A stretch of 64,000 bases of DNA from JAHEIJ01 sp040235565 (GCA_040235565.1 JBECLA010000101.1:8966-72965), one strand, 5' to 3'; positions 45,005 through 53,994 are shown, counted from the stretch's first letter. Numbers and translations: made by a program. Notes: generated by a model not told the origin, from the sequence alone.

Positions 45005-45493
45005 CTAGGGTATCCAACTGGCAACATCAGGTATCTTGTGACCATAAGACAGGATTGTGCCATCCGGTGCAATCATCACAATCGTTGGTGAGCCTATGAC
45101 TTTATACGCTTCGGCGACATCGATATTATTCAGACGATCCGCAAGAATCAAATACTGCACATTGTTATCAGTTACATATTCCCTTACTTCTGATTCATAT
45201 TCACCCAGGAAATTGATCGCTGCGACTGTCAGCCCTTTGTCCTTGTACTGTTGTTGCAGGGCATTAAACTCCGTGATATGGCTGTAACAATAAACACACT
45301 GCGTTTCCCAAAAAATCAAGATCACGTGACCTTGATCCAGTAAGGACTCCAGGGAAATCTGCTGCCCGTCCAGACTTTTCAGAGAGAATCCCGGCGCAGT
45401 CTCACCCGGTTTGAGTCCCGCTGCATTCGTCGTTAGTACGGCAAACAGAAAAAACCACAAAATTGCCAGTAATCTTTTTCCTGCATAGTTCAT
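45005..45493 (-). CDS. TlpA-like periplasmic thiol-disulfide protein
   Basis: 162 residues from ATG 45493, which begins a signal peptide (MNYAGKRLLAILWFFLFAVLTTNA). The redox motif is WETQCVYCYS (CxxC), with GSPTIVMIAPDG cis-Pro loop. Predicted periplasmic reductase or cytochrome-maturation-like factor. The perfect FNR-type box at 45554 lies between it and the divergent barrel gene. Confidence 0.85.
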   Translation of the reverse strand: MNYAGKRLLAILWFFLFAVLTTNAAGLKPGETAPGFSLKSLDGQQISLESLLDQGHVILIFWETQCVYCYSHITEFNALQQQYKDKGLTVAAINFLGEYESEVREYVTDNNVQYLILADRLNNIDVAEAYKVIGSPTIVMIAPDGTILSYGHKIPDVASWIP

Positions 45494-45553
45494 TGTAATA
45501 TCCAAATAGAAAATCCGTGATAGGCCCGCCCAGTGTCAGGAATCTTTACTACC

Positions 45554-45567
45554 TTGATTTATATCAA
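45554..45567 (+). promoter_or_regulatory. Perfect FNR/ANR-type box
   Basis: TTGATTTATATCAA matches TTGAT-N4-ATCAA at all ten positions. The centre is about 80 bp from the barrel ATG at 45641 and 67 bp from the divergent TlpA-like ATG at 45493, so it could control either or both. Confidence 0.72.
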
Positions 45568-45640
45568 GCCAGCATTAAATGTCCATTCAAAAATATGCTA
45601 TTTGGTTAAATATGCAATTTGCAATTACGGTGTCAACAGA

Positions 45641-46327
45641 ATGCATCGCTTTTGTATCACAATTCTTATCGTATTAAATACGACCGGGCTTAACGCCCAG
45701 AATAGTAATGTGTCCACAGAAGAACCAGAACCAAAACAGGCAGGTCCGAATCCGTCTGCTAAAGCACCGTTTTTTAAACCGGGTAGCTGGTCGGTCAATC
45801 TGTATGGCGGAAATTACCAGGTGGCTGAGGAACCGCAGTTTGTTGCCATTCGTAATGATTATTCACTGGGTGTAGGCGCAAGTGCCGATCTGAATCAATA
45901 TCCTTATCTTGGCCTTGATTTTGAATTGCTCTTTGTCAATCGCGATTACGATACACCGGTGGGTCCTCCGTTATTTGGCACCATCGACAACGATACCAGC
46001 ATTCAGACGAGTGCTTTTTTAATCGGGGGTCGGGCGTTTTATCCCACCCAGGGTCCGTTTCGCGTTTATGCTTCTGCCGGTATTGGCTATTTTCATACCA
46101 AAATGGTTGTCTATGGCAGTACGTTAGGAATACCCGGCAGCTATGAAGACAAGGACATGAGTATGGAATTTTATTATGGTGCAGGAATAGGGTACATGTT
46201 TGGCAAATGGGGCCTGGGACTTGATTATCGACATTTTAATCTGGAAGGCAGTTTCGGAGATTTCAATATCAACAATGCTGATCTCGGAGGTGATCTTTTC
46301 ATGGTTGGCCTCAGATTTCCTTTCTGA
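45641..46327 (+). CDS. Outer-membrane beta-barrel protein
   Basis: 228 residues from ATG 45641, which begins a signal peptide (MHRFCITILIVLNTTGLNA). A proline-rich linker is followed by alternating strands (WSVNLYGGNYQV, LGLDFELLF, GLGLDYRHF) and the terminal aromatic LRFPF typical of barrels inserted by BAM. Likely eight strands. Under a perfect FNR-type box. Confidence 0.82.
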   Translation: MHRFCITILIVLNTTGLNAQNSNVSTEEPEPKQAGPNPSAKAPFFKPGSWSVNLYGGNYQVAEEPQFVAIRNDYSLGVGASADLNQYPYLGLDFELLFVNRDYDTPVGPPLFGTIDNDTSIQTSAFLIGGRAFYPTQGPFRVYASAGIGYFHTKMVVYGSTLGIPGSYEDKDMSMEFYYGAGIGYMFGKWGLGLDYRHFNLEGSFGDFNINNADLGGDLFMVGLRFPF

Positions 46328-46390
46328 TAATGCAGGGAGCAAGCATCACCACCCTGTGCAAAAATCACTGATTTACCTGACTCTGGGCGA

Positions 46391-46573
46391 ATGCATTTGC
46401 CGAAACACACACAGATAATCTACCTGGAAGCCTGCACTCATACCCGGGAACAATATGCTGACAGAACGGAACAAGAAGCCGTTTCCCATAAAATGGCGTG
46501 GTCGGCAGTAAAACAGCAAAATACGAATCAGGATGACAAATGGGCAAAAGATAAAACTTCATACCAGGCTTGA
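46391..46573 (+). CDS. chaB: ChaB-like protein with disrupted N-terminus
   Basis: 60 residues from ATG 46391. LPKHTQIIYLEA, EQYADRTEQEAVSHKMAWSAVKQ and DDKWAKDK closely follow ChaB. Family similarity continues upstream of the ATG (frame reads KITDLPDSGR at 46361-46390) but no in-frame start exists there. GTG 46356 would give MQKITDLPDS if the A-run at 46360-46364 were one base longer. It is therefore a truncated protein, a frameshifted gene or a sequence error. Confidence 0.6.
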   Translation: MHLPKHTQIIYLEACTHTREQYADRTEQEAVSHKMAWSAVKQQNTNQDDKWAKDKTSYQA

Positions 46574-46723
46574 TTAAGCTACCGCATTAGCGGTTCCGAC
46601 ATTAACTACCCCTATGCATGATCTCGATTTGATAACACCGCTCAGTCAAATCCACCTGGATTTAAGTCGGGAAGAGACTGTCGTTGTCAGCAGTTGCCTG
46701 GTTTGCAAGCAGAAAAACAGGGA

Positions 46724-46894
46724 TCAACCTTCAAACACAAGAAGGATTTCTTTTAAACCACTATCCAGCAAGGCCTCCGGAGGCACCTGTAAAACCGCAA
46801 TAACCACCGCAGTAAAGGCGATGTAACCAAAAACACCGAACATCAGCAGTGCAAACAGATCATTCTGTAACAGACTGTTAACTAACTTTTTCAC
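46724..46894 (-). CDS. 56-residue small membrane protein
   Basis: 56 residues from GTG 46894 with AGGAA upstream. Basic start (MKKLVNSLLQNDLF), one long hydrophobic helix (ALLMFGVFGYIAFTAVVIAVL), short C-terminal tail. No family recognised. The FNR-type box at 46953 is 65 bp upstream of the start. Confidence 0.5.
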   Translation of the reverse strand: MKKLVNSLLQNDLFALLMFGVFGYIAFTAVVIAVLQVPPEALLDSGLKEILLVFEG

Positions 46895-47205
46895 AACAAG
46901 TTCCTGTTAAAAATTAATAAGTAATTTCTAACATACTAATTAATCTGGTTGATTGATCTAGCTCAAGACTTTTTTACATGCGAAATCATGACGTTGACAG
47001 CGCTATCCTCTTAATTCACAGGGAATTAATAAGATATCCATAATTTTATTATATTTAAATACACTTGTTGTAATTATGGATTAAAACAGGTATTAAAGGC
47101 GTGGCAATACAAATAGTTATTAGAGATATAAATACAACTATTCGGCTGTTAAAAAATTACAACTTTATCAAGCCATAAGAATAACAACGGAGGAGGGTAC
47201 TCACG
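46895..47205. other. AT-rich divergent promoter region of the YeiH-like gene
   Basis: 311 bp, very AT-rich. Contains the FNR-type box at 46953-46966 and the Shine-Dalgarno GGAGGAGGG before 47206. No further gene seen. Confidence 0.5.
46953..46966 (-). promoter_or_regulatory. FNR/ANR-type box
   Basis: TTGATCTAGCTCAA, nine of ten conserved positions of TTGAT-N4-ATCAA. About 65 bp from the GTG of the 56-residue membrane protein, a usual distance for activation, and about 246 bp from the YeiH-like gene. Confidence 0.55.
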
Positions 47206-48783
47206 ATGGTCTACACCAAAAAATCACCCGCGTTGTTCATCATAGGTGTGATCATGCTGGCAATCTGGTATCTCGCAGACGCTGGCATGCTGCAGCCTTA
47301 TCTTGATCATCTCGCGATGGGTAAAAAATATAAATACATGGCGGAAGTAACATCCATACCGCTTTACTTTGGCATTATCGCTGCTGCGATCGGTTTATGG
47401 CAGTGGTTCGGCTCTCATAAAGAAAGCAACTGGGATTACTACTCGTCTACCATCGCCGGCGGCATGTTTATTCTGTTGATTGCGATGCTGGTCCGCTGGT
47501 TTGTTGCGCCGGAAGTCGCTGTCATCAGTCACGCCATGGGTAAAGTGGGTGATACCGGAGCCTACATTCACAAGTTATTGGGCCTCAACTATGTGGTACT
47601 CGGGATCCTCACCGGTATCATTATTGTTAACGTCTTCAAAATTCCTGAATGGGCGCAAAACGGGGTTCGCCTGTCGCGTCTTGGATTGAAAACAGGCGTT
47701 ATCCTGTTGGGTACCTTGTACAGTGCCGCGGAATTGAAGAACCTGGGTGGGTTATCTATCGTTATGATCGGTTTCTTCGTCCTGGGTTCGGTGGGCATGG
47801 TGTTGTGGATGGGTGCGCGTCGTCATATTCCTAATTCGATGGGTGGTGTTCTGTCCGCCGGTATGGGGGTCTGTGGTGTGTCCGCTACGGTTGCCGCCGC
47901 CCCTGTCGTCCAGGCCAAGTCGGTAGAAATCGCCTATACCATCGGAACCATCCTGTTGTGGGGTGTCGGCTGTATGTTCGCGTTCCCCATTATTGGTAAC
48001 CTGCTCGGCATGAGTCATGTGCAGTTCGGTGCGTGGGCCGGTACCGGGATTCTCAACTCCGCCCAGGTCGCCGGTGCCGCACTGGCCTATCAGCCGGATG
48101 GCATCGAAACCCTGAAAGTGGCCGAAATCTTCAACATCACGCGCGTGCTGGTACTGCCGATCATCGTACTGTGGCTCGCGGTATGGTATGTGAAACGCGA
48201 AGAATCGGTAACCCAGACCGTCAATGTTGGCCGGGTGATTTTTGAAAAATTCCCGGTGTTCGTATTGGGCTTCATTCTTTTGTTTGCCCTGTCTACTACC
48301 GGTATTTTTGCTCCGGCCAATCACTACAAGGGCAAGTACTTCAACAACTCCACTGACTTCAAAGAGAAGAACCTGTTGAGTGCTGAACAAAAGGGTGTAA
48401 TAACCGCCGAATTTGACAAGATTCAACGTCAGGATCGCAAGGATGCCGTGAGTCGGCTGCTTGAAAACGGTAAAATCATGTCCATCGCGGATGATGACGC
48501 CATCCGTGGCCTGGTGAACGCCAAAGTCCTGTCCAAAAATGCAGACAAGATCCTCAAAGGTGCGCATAAAGCGGTGCGACATACCGCCAAGAAGATCAAG
48601 GCATTCCGCAACTGGATTACCTGGTTGTTCGCCTTTGGTCTGGTCGGACTGGGTATGCAAATTACCGTGGGCGCCATGAAGCAGGCAGGCGGTCAACCTG
48701 CCGTCATTGGTGGTATCGTGGGTGCAACGAAAGCCGTACTCTCGTTGATTGTAGTACTCATGCTTGTCAGCGAAACTGTTTAA
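47206..48783 (+). CDS. YeiH-family putative sulfate/anion exporter with soluble insert
   Basis: 525 residues, against about 340-350 for usual YeiH proteins. Ten or so helices; core motifs VRLSRLGLKTGVILLG, GVLSAGMGVCGVSATVAAAPVVQAKS and FPIIGNLLGMSHVQFGAWAGTGILNSAQVAGA are family-typical. An extra hydrophilic segment of about 95 residues (about 370-465, Lys/Asp-rich) splits the last helices. Strong Shine-Dalgarno. A 42-residue membrane protein follows 12 bp later. Confidence 0.85.
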   Translation: MVYTKKSPALFIIGVIMLAIWYLADAGMLQPYLDHLAMGKKYKYMAEVTSIPLYFGIIAAAIGLWQWFGSHKESNWDYYSSTIAGGMFILLIAMLVRWFVAPEVAVISHAMGKVGDTGAYIHKLLGLNYVVLGILTGIIIVNVFKIPEWAQNGVRLSRLGLKTGVILLGTLYSAAELKNLGGLSIVMIGFFVLGSVGMVLWMGARRHIPNSMGGVLSAGMGVCGVSATVAAAPVVQAKSVEIAYTIGTILLWGVGCMFAFPIIGNLLGMSHVQFGAWAGTGILNSAQVAGAALAYQPDGIETLKVAEIFNITRVLVLPIIVLWLAVWYVKREESVTQTVNVGRVIFEKFPVFVLGFILLFALSTTGIFAPANHYKGKYFNNSTDFKEKNLLSAEQKGVITAEFDKIQRQDRKDAVSRLLENGKIMSIADDDAIRGLVNAKVLSKNADKILKGAHKAVRHTAKKIKAFRNWITWLFAFGLVGLGMQITVGAMKQAGGQPAVIGGIVGATKAVLSLIVVLMLVSETV

Positions 48784-48795
48784 GAGGGCATAACA

Positions 48796-48924
48796 ATGAC
48801 TGAAGAAAAACCAAAATACGACCGTGGTTCGGCATTGTCGATTTTCGGCAGTGACCGTAGAGAAGACTTCATGGCTTTGATTTTCGCCTTGATAATTGCC
48901 TTTGGCGTCTATATCACTCATTGA
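48796..48924 (+). CDS. 42-residue membrane protein coupled to the YeiH-like transporter
   Basis: 42 residues: hydrophilic first half (MTEEKPKYDRGSALSIFG, then SDRREDF) and one helix (MALIFALIIAFGVYITH). It starts 12 bp after the transporter stop and is followed by a strong terminator, so the two are one transcription unit. Probably an accessory subunit or regulator of the transporter. Confidence 0.7.
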   Translation: MTEEKPKYDRGSALSIFGSDRREDFMALIFALIIAFGVYITH

Positions 48925-48950
48925 TGTCTTTGAGTAAGTTGTAACCAAAG

Positions 48951-48984
48951 AGCGGTACCCGTCTTTAGCGGGTACCGCTTTTTT
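48951..48984 (+). terminator. Strong intrinsic terminator
   Basis: AGCGGTACCCG and CGGGTACCGCT pair around a short TCTTTAG-type loop and are followed by T6. Ends the YeiH-like/42-residue unit. Confidence 0.9.
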
Positions 48985-48996
48985 AAATGGTGAGTT

Positions 48997-49461
48997 ATGC
49001 AAACTGCAAACAATATTCTTTTGGCCAGTCACGGGACCGAAGGTGCCCAGGCGGCAGAAGCGATGGCATTCGAAATATGCGAGAAAGGCGGCCATGTTCA
49101 TCATCTGATTGTGGTACCTAGCTTATGGCAAGGCATGACCGGCGATGACTGGCTCAACAACGGGTCAACCCGGGATCGATTCCGGCGCTATCTGGAAAAT
49201 GAATTGTCACAGGAAGTCGAGACACATAAACATCGTGTCAGCCAGGCGGCGGAGGCGCATGAACTGAAGTATACGAGCGAAGTGATCGTCGGTGAGCCCG
49301 ACGAGTGCCTGATTAAGAGCAGTGAAAAATCTGCATATGATCTGATTGTGATGGGTTCACCACGCCCCAGGGGCAAACCCGGTTTACGCTCACGCATGGT
49401 AACCAAAACAACCCGAAAATTACCAACCCCCGTTTTGATCGTACCTTACCCCGATGAATGA
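48997..49461 (+). CDS. Universal stress protein (UspA family)
   Basis: 154 residues. The ATP-loop signature GSPRPRGKPGLRSRMVTKTTRKLPTPVLIVP fits Gx2Gx9G(S/T) nearly; ILLASHGTEGAQAAEA starts the fold. Cytoplasmic stress/nucleotide-binding protein. Its end overlaps the next gene by 8 bp. Confidence 0.85.
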   Translation: MQTANNILLASHGTEGAQAAEAMAFEICEKGGHVHHLIVVPSLWQGMTGDDWLNNGSTRDRFRRYLENELSQEVETHKHRVSQAAEAHELKYTSEVIVGEPDECLIKSSEKSAYDLIVMGSPRPRGKPGLRSRMVTKTTRKLPTPVLIVPYPDE

Positions 49462-50065
49462 GATGGTCTCACCACCGATGGCCGAGGATGCAGCCTGGGC
49501 TTCCATCAATACCCCGTTGTCAGTCAGCGATTTAACGGCATTTTGCCGTGATATCGAACGCCTGTATCGCATCAACCCGATGCTTGAATTTCAATACTTC
49601 AAGGAGTTGGGACAGCAGCAATATGCCTATGCGGGCCGCAACATCAGCCAGGAAACGCCATTTGAGTTCGAATTTGCTTTTACAGTAAAGGAACTTTCCG
49701 ACGGCTTCCAGGTTAATTATGAACAGGGGATAAAATCGAAAACCGTCCTCAAAATCGAGCCTGCGCCCCAGGGTTCAAAACTGACGATAACGGATTATTA
49801 TGAACGCCTCCCGGCTGACGAACGTGAACAGCATCTGCATGAAGTCGATAAAAGCCTGGTGATCTGGGCGAATTATCTGCAACGTTACCTCATCACCTGG
49901 TCACGCTGGTCTCGCTTTGGCCTGTGGCGCTGGTATATGCGCCGCATATGGCAACCCATGAAACCGACTGCCAGACGTATCACCTATACCCTGTTGTGGA
50001 TCACGGTAGTTGAAATTGCGCTCATAGCCCTGGGGGCAGCGATATATTTTGTGGAATACCACTGA
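49454..50065 (+). CDS. SRPBCC-like protein with C-terminal membrane helix
   Basis: 203 residues. The first about 140 look like a START/SRPBCC-type curved sheet (FEFEFAFTVKELSDGFQVNYEQGI, SKLTITDYYERLP), followed by a basic amphipathic stretch and one helix (ITYTLLWITVVEIALIALGAAIYFV). Overlaps the Usp gene by 8 bp, so co-translated. No exact family named. Confidence 0.6.
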   Translation: MNEMVSPPMAEDAAWASINTPLSVSDLTAFCRDIERLYRINPMLEFQYFKELGQQQYAYAGRNISQETPFEFEFAFTVKELSDGFQVNYEQGIKSKTVLKIEPAPQGSKLTITDYYERLPADEREQHLHEVDKSLVIWANYLQRYLITWSRWSRFGLWRWYMRRIWQPMKPTARRITYTLLWITVVEIALIALGAAIYFVEYH

Positions 50066-50216
50066 GCCAGTATTCTACTAATACTCAGCAAGTACCTTAA
50101 GCTCGCCTCGAAGAGAACCGCGATCCGCACGCAGTGGGACAGACTTTCATCGTGTTCCCGGTATAATATTTCCCAGGATTAATCAGGAATTACCAAATAA
50201 ACCCGGGGATTATGGG

Positions 50217-50699
50217 GTGATGCACTACAAGCAGTGGTTCCAGAATCTGTGGTTACTGCTACCCGTGGCAATGCTTTCGGCATGCTCGGGTGAGCAGCTC
50301 ATTTTCCCACCGGTGACGGATGCCAAAATCCGCGGTTACTGCGGTTCCTGTCATATGGCTTACCAGCCTTCCATGCTCCCGGCGGCATCCTGGCGGTTAA
50401 TCATGACATCCCTGAATGAGCACTTCGACGAAAAAGTCACGCTCAAACCCGACATGCTGAAGCATATTACCGATTATCATGTCATCCATGCGGGCGACAA
50501 CGATGTTGCGGGACGGGCAGGCCAGATTGCCCTGGCGGGTTTACGTCCAGATGCCAAGCCGTTACGGATTACCGATACACCGTATTTCAAGCGCGAACAC
50601 AATTTCCTCGAAAACCGCATCCTGGGTGACTGGGTAGGCTCGGCAGCCAATTGTCCGGCATGTCATCTCGGCGCCTGGGTAGGGGACTATCAGACTTAG
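50217..50699 (+). CDS. Diheme cytochrome c lipoprotein (DHC-like)
   Basis: 160 residues from GTG 50217 (ATG 50220 also usable). Lipobox-like LSAC at about residue 23. Two heme sites, CGSCH (about 42-46) and CPACH near the C-terminus, with the spacing of the DHC family. Periplasmic electron carrier. The cytochrome b561-type partner usual for this family is not encoded next to it. Confidence 0.85.
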   Translation: MMHYKQWFQNLWLLLPVAMLSACSGEQLIFPPVTDAKIRGYCGSCHMAYQPSMLPAASWRLIMTSLNEHFDEKVTLKPDMLKHITDYHVIHAGDNDVAGRAGQIALAGLRPDAKPLRITDTPYFKREHNFLENRILGDWVGSAANCPACHLGAWVGDYQT

Positions 50700-50850
50700 G
50701 CTTTGTTCTGGCTGACAAGTGAAAATCGACGACAAATTCCCTGGTGAACGGTCCTGGCAGACTCTGGTCACCAGCTTCTGACGGCACTCATCCTGCCCGG
50801 AACACTGGCAGCCATGATGACCGGGGCATTTGACGGGGTCTGGATTTAGC

Positions 50851-51195
50851 ATGCATATCACCGACTATTCGTTTGGCAAAATTACCATAGATGGCACGAC
50901 ATACCAGTCTGATGTCATCATTTCTTCAAATAACGTAAAAGAGAACTGGTGGCGTGAAGCCGGCCACAGTCTGACATCAACCGATCTTTCTGATGTGATT
51001 GCCGCCAGTCCCGAAGTGGTGATTATCGGTACCGGCTATTATGGTCGCCTGCGGGTACCGACGGCCACACGTGATTATCTGCAGCAAAAGGGGATACGCG
51101 TGGAGATAGCGGAAACGAAAGAAGCTGTGCAACGATTCAACCAATTGCAACAGGACTGTGCCAATATTGTTGCCGCGTTACATTTAACCTGCTGA
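50851..51195 (+). CDS. Mth938-domain (DUF498) protein
   Basis: 114 residues from ATG 50851. FGKITIDGTTYQSDVIISSNNVKENWWREAGHSL and VVIIGTGYYGRLRVP are diagnostic of the Mth938/NDUFAF3-like family. Function in bacteria unclear. Confidence 0.88.
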   Translation: MHITDYSFGKITIDGTTYQSDVIISSNNVKENWWREAGHSLTSTDLSDVIAASPEVVIIGTGYYGRLRVPTATRDYLQQKGIRVEIAETKEAVQRFNQLQQDCANIVAALHLTC

Positions 51196-51222
51196 ATACA
51201 GCATGTTGAAGTTGGTGTTCGG

Positions 51223-52434
51223 TTAACTGTCCGTCACAAACAACTCAATCCAGTGTTTGACCGGTAAACCGGTACCTGCCTGCAAGTGCAGTTGACAGCC
51301 GATGTTTGCCGTCACGATCATTTCTGGCTTATCGGCCTGCAAGGCATTGAGTTTGCGCTCACGAATCTGACCAGCCAGTTCCGCTTGCAAGACGGAGTAA
51401 GTTCCCGCCGAACCACAGCAAAGATGCTTGTCTGCTACCCTGACAAGCTCAAGGCCGGCGGCTTCCAGCAGGGATTCGACGCGTCCATTAAGTTGCTGGG
51501 CATGTTGCAGAGTGCAGGGAGGATGAAACGCAATCCGTTTTGGATCAGGTACTCTGAGTTGCTTGATGTCTTCCTTGCTCAGGATCTCGGACAGATCTTG
51601 GGCGAGTTCACTGACACGCTGGGCTCTGGCAGCGTACTCGGGATCATCCTGCAACAAGACACCATATTCCTTGACCATCGCGCCACAACCACTGGCCGTG
51701 ACAACAATCGCTTCCGCCCCCTGATCCAGGTAAGGTTGCCAGGCGTCGATATTGCGACGCATGAAATCGCGGGCTTCTGCCGTCGCAGACAGGTGATGGC
51801 TCAGTGCACCACAGCAACCGGCATTGGGTGCTTCAACTACTTCGATCCCCAGTTGATTCAGGACCTGGGCCGTCGCCTGATTGGTGCGCGGCGTCATCGC
51901 CGGCTGCACACAACCGGCCAGTAATAACACCTTACGGGCCTGGGGTTGCGCTTGAAATTCAACCTGTTGCTGTTTCGGCGGGACTTTCTGCGCCAATGAC
52001 CGGGGCAATATCGGACTAGCGAATTGACCGACTCTTACTATAGGTGTGACAAGGCGCGGCCGGGTGAGCAGCGCCCGGAGTATCCAACGTGTGAGTCTGT
52101 CCGGGAACGAACGGGGTACCTGCTGATCTACGTATTCCCGACCGATGTCGAGCAACCGGTGATATTTGACCCCCGATGGACACGTGGTTTCACAGTTCAA
52201 ACAGGTCAGGCAGCGATCAAGATGCGTCTGGGTATGGCGACTGACTTCTGCACCCTCCAGTGCCATTTTGATCTGATAGATACGTCCGCGCGGGCCATCG
52301 AGTTCATCACCGAGTAACTGATAGGTGGGACACGTTGCGGTACAGAAACCACAATGCACACAGGTTCGCAGAATTCGATCCGCTTCCTGGCCTTTAGGCG
52401 TATTGAGAAGAGATTTGACGAGATGGGTCTGCAT
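51223..52434 (-). CDS. glcF: Glycolate oxidase iron-sulfur subunit GlcF
   Basis: 403 residues. Two 4Fe-4S motifs CVHCGFCTATCP and CLTCLNCETTCP, then two CCG domains (NAGCCGAL, KHLCCGSAG). GlcF passes electrons from the GlcD/GlcE flavoproteins to the membrane. Neither partner is in the window. It is downstream of the DUF1537 kinase on the same strand. Confidence 0.9.
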   Translation of the reverse strand: MQTHLVKSLLNTPKGQEADRILRTCVHCGFCTATCPTYQLLGDELDGPRGRIYQIKMALEGAEVSRHTQTHLDRCLTCLNCETTCPSGVKYHRLLDIGREYVDQQVPRSFPDRLTRWILRALLTRPRLVTPIVRVGQFASPILPRSLAQKVPPKQQQVEFQAQPQARKVLLLAGCVQPAMTPRTNQATAQVLNQLGIEVVEAPNAGCCGALSHHLSATAEARDFMRRNIDAWQPYLDQGAEAIVVTASGCGAMVKEYGVLLQDDPEYAARAQRVSELAQDLSEILSKEDIKQLRVPDPKRIAFHPPCTLQHAQQLNGRVESLLEAAGLELVRVADKHLCCGSAGTYSVLQAELAGQIRERKLNALQADKPEMIVTANIGCQLHLQAGTGLPVKHWIELFVTDS

Positions 52435-52555
52435 AACAGGTCATTTAAGATGCTGTCGTATCAGTCGCACGATCCGAAGATAAAGCAATGATACTTTGCC
52501 TTTGACCCCTGCGTCATCAATTACTGCATCTGTAACAATAAATGCTTACGGGTAA

Positions 52556-53935
52556 TCAGGCTATTCGTTGTGTTGCATCGCCGGATTTTGAATGGGGCGC
52601 AGTCAGGATACGATAGGCCTTCGTGATTGAGGTTTCATCACCGACATTCCCTGGAAAAATCACCACCGGTAGATCCGGAAAGCGGGGATGGTCCGCAGGG
52701 CAACGCACAACAGAGCAGCCCGGCAGTATCTGGCCGACCACGCGGGACACCGCGAGATTGAGGCCGGTACTGAGCACATCATTGGAAGTGATACCACCTT
52801 TGCTGATTAAAAAGCCGATACTGGCAGGCAGATCGCTGACGACATTCATGAGAAAGGCCGATAAGCGCTGACCGAAAACCAGTCGGCTGGCTTGATCAGC
52901 AAACTGCAACTCCTCTCGCGAGGTGTAGATGACGATATTTTTCCCGGCCTGATGTGCCGCTTCAATCTGCTGCAACAGTCCCTGTGCGACCCGCTGTGCC
53001 GTTTCCTCCCATCGCGAGGCATCCGTTACATTCAGCTGTGTTACGTCCACATGGATGGGCGTGATATCCGTATGTTCCAGCAAGTGGGTCAATTGCTGAC
53101 TGGTCTTGCTGACATGAGAACCCACCAGGATCACGCCGGCATGATGATCCCGCACATACTGTGCCATGGCTTCGCTGGCTACCGGCTGAGGTGGTAACTG
53201 GGCAAAGGCGGTAAGCAGACTGGCGGCGCTACGGAACAGGAAACGCTTGCCTTCCCCTGCAACTTCGAGCAACTGCCTGGCAAAGTGATCCAGATCCGAC
53301 TGCTGTTCTGCATCGACTACACAACAGACGTTATTCGTTAAATGACGCAGACGTTGGCGGCAGTCATCACGCACATCTTCAAGCAGAAACCGTTCAACCT
53401 CGTCTGCCTTGATCCGGCCCTGGGTTTTCTCTTCGGCATAATCGGGTAAATAAGCCGTGCTGAAGCCAAATACCGAGTCACGGGCAAATTCCGTTTCATG
53501 CACAGGGATGGGCTCACCATCAATGAGCAGGTAGTGGATGCTATCCCGCGTGATGCGGCCGCCTTCAAAAAAAGCCGGCACCATAAAATGGGCATCAAAC
53601 GGACCCAGTTCCTCGGCAATAATGTCGGTTTCCACCGGGTAATGGCCGCGCAAGGTTGAATCGGAACGACTCACCACGACGGGATTGATCTCATGTCCGT
53701 CATGGCGGAGCATTTCCATCGCGGTCTTGAGATTCTGACAAATCATCCGCGTAACATCGGCCGCGTGTGAGGCCTCCATCGCACGGGTGTTGGACAGGAT
53801 AAAAAACAAGGGGGCTTCGTCCCGCAACCCCTGTATCAGCGTCTCGACATCCCATCGCGTCAATAACAAGCAGCTGTGGACGGTCTGGGATCCCGTCGGA
53901 TCGTCATCAATCACGATGATCTTGGTCTCGGCCAT
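52556..53935 (-). CDS. Four-carbon acid-sugar kinase family (DUF1537) protein
   Basis: 459 residues. N-terminal DDDPTGSQTVHS, SRSDSTLRGHYP and C-terminal SKGGITSNDV...PVVIFPGNVGD match the OtnK/DtnK kinase family, which phosphorylates sugar acids such as erythronate or threonate with ATP. Its place between a transketolase-like enzyme and glcF points to catabolism of a sugar acid or its product. Confidence 0.88.
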   Translation of the reverse strand: MAETKIIVIDDDPTGSQTVHSCLLLTRWDVETLIQGLRDEAPLFFILSNTRAMEASHAADVTRMICQNLKTAMEMLRHDGHEINPVVVSRSDSTLRGHYPVETDIIAEELGPFDAHFMVPAFFEGGRITRDSIHYLLIDGEPIPVHETEFARDSVFGFSTAYLPDYAEEKTQGRIKADEVERFLLEDVRDDCRQRLRHLTNNVCCVVDAEQQSDLDHFARQLLEVAGEGKRFLFRSAASLLTAFAQLPPQPVASEAMAQYVRDHHAGVILVGSHVSKTSQQLTHLLEHTDITPIHVDVTQLNVTDASRWEETAQRVAQGLLQQIEAAHQAGKNIVIYTSREELQFADQASRLVFGQRLSAFLMNVVSDLPASIGFLISKGGITSNDVLSTGLNLAVSRVVGQILPGCSVVRCPADHPRFPDLPVVIFPGNVGDETSITKAYRILTAPHSKSGDATQRIA

Positions 53936-53994
53936 GGAAAACTACCTTATCAATAACTAATCGGAGCAAACGATACGTGTTTACTTTCAGACAT

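Noticed and set aside
47752..49104. Long open frame of 450 codons on the minus strand
   Set aside because: It is antisense to the YeiH-like, 42-residue and Usp genes, has His/Thr/Gln-rich nonsense composition and no recognisable motif.
50700..50850. Remnant of a cytochrome b561 gene after the diheme cytochrome
   Set aside because: A short hydrophobic reading is present, but there is no heme-ligand pattern and no continuous frame; not supportable.
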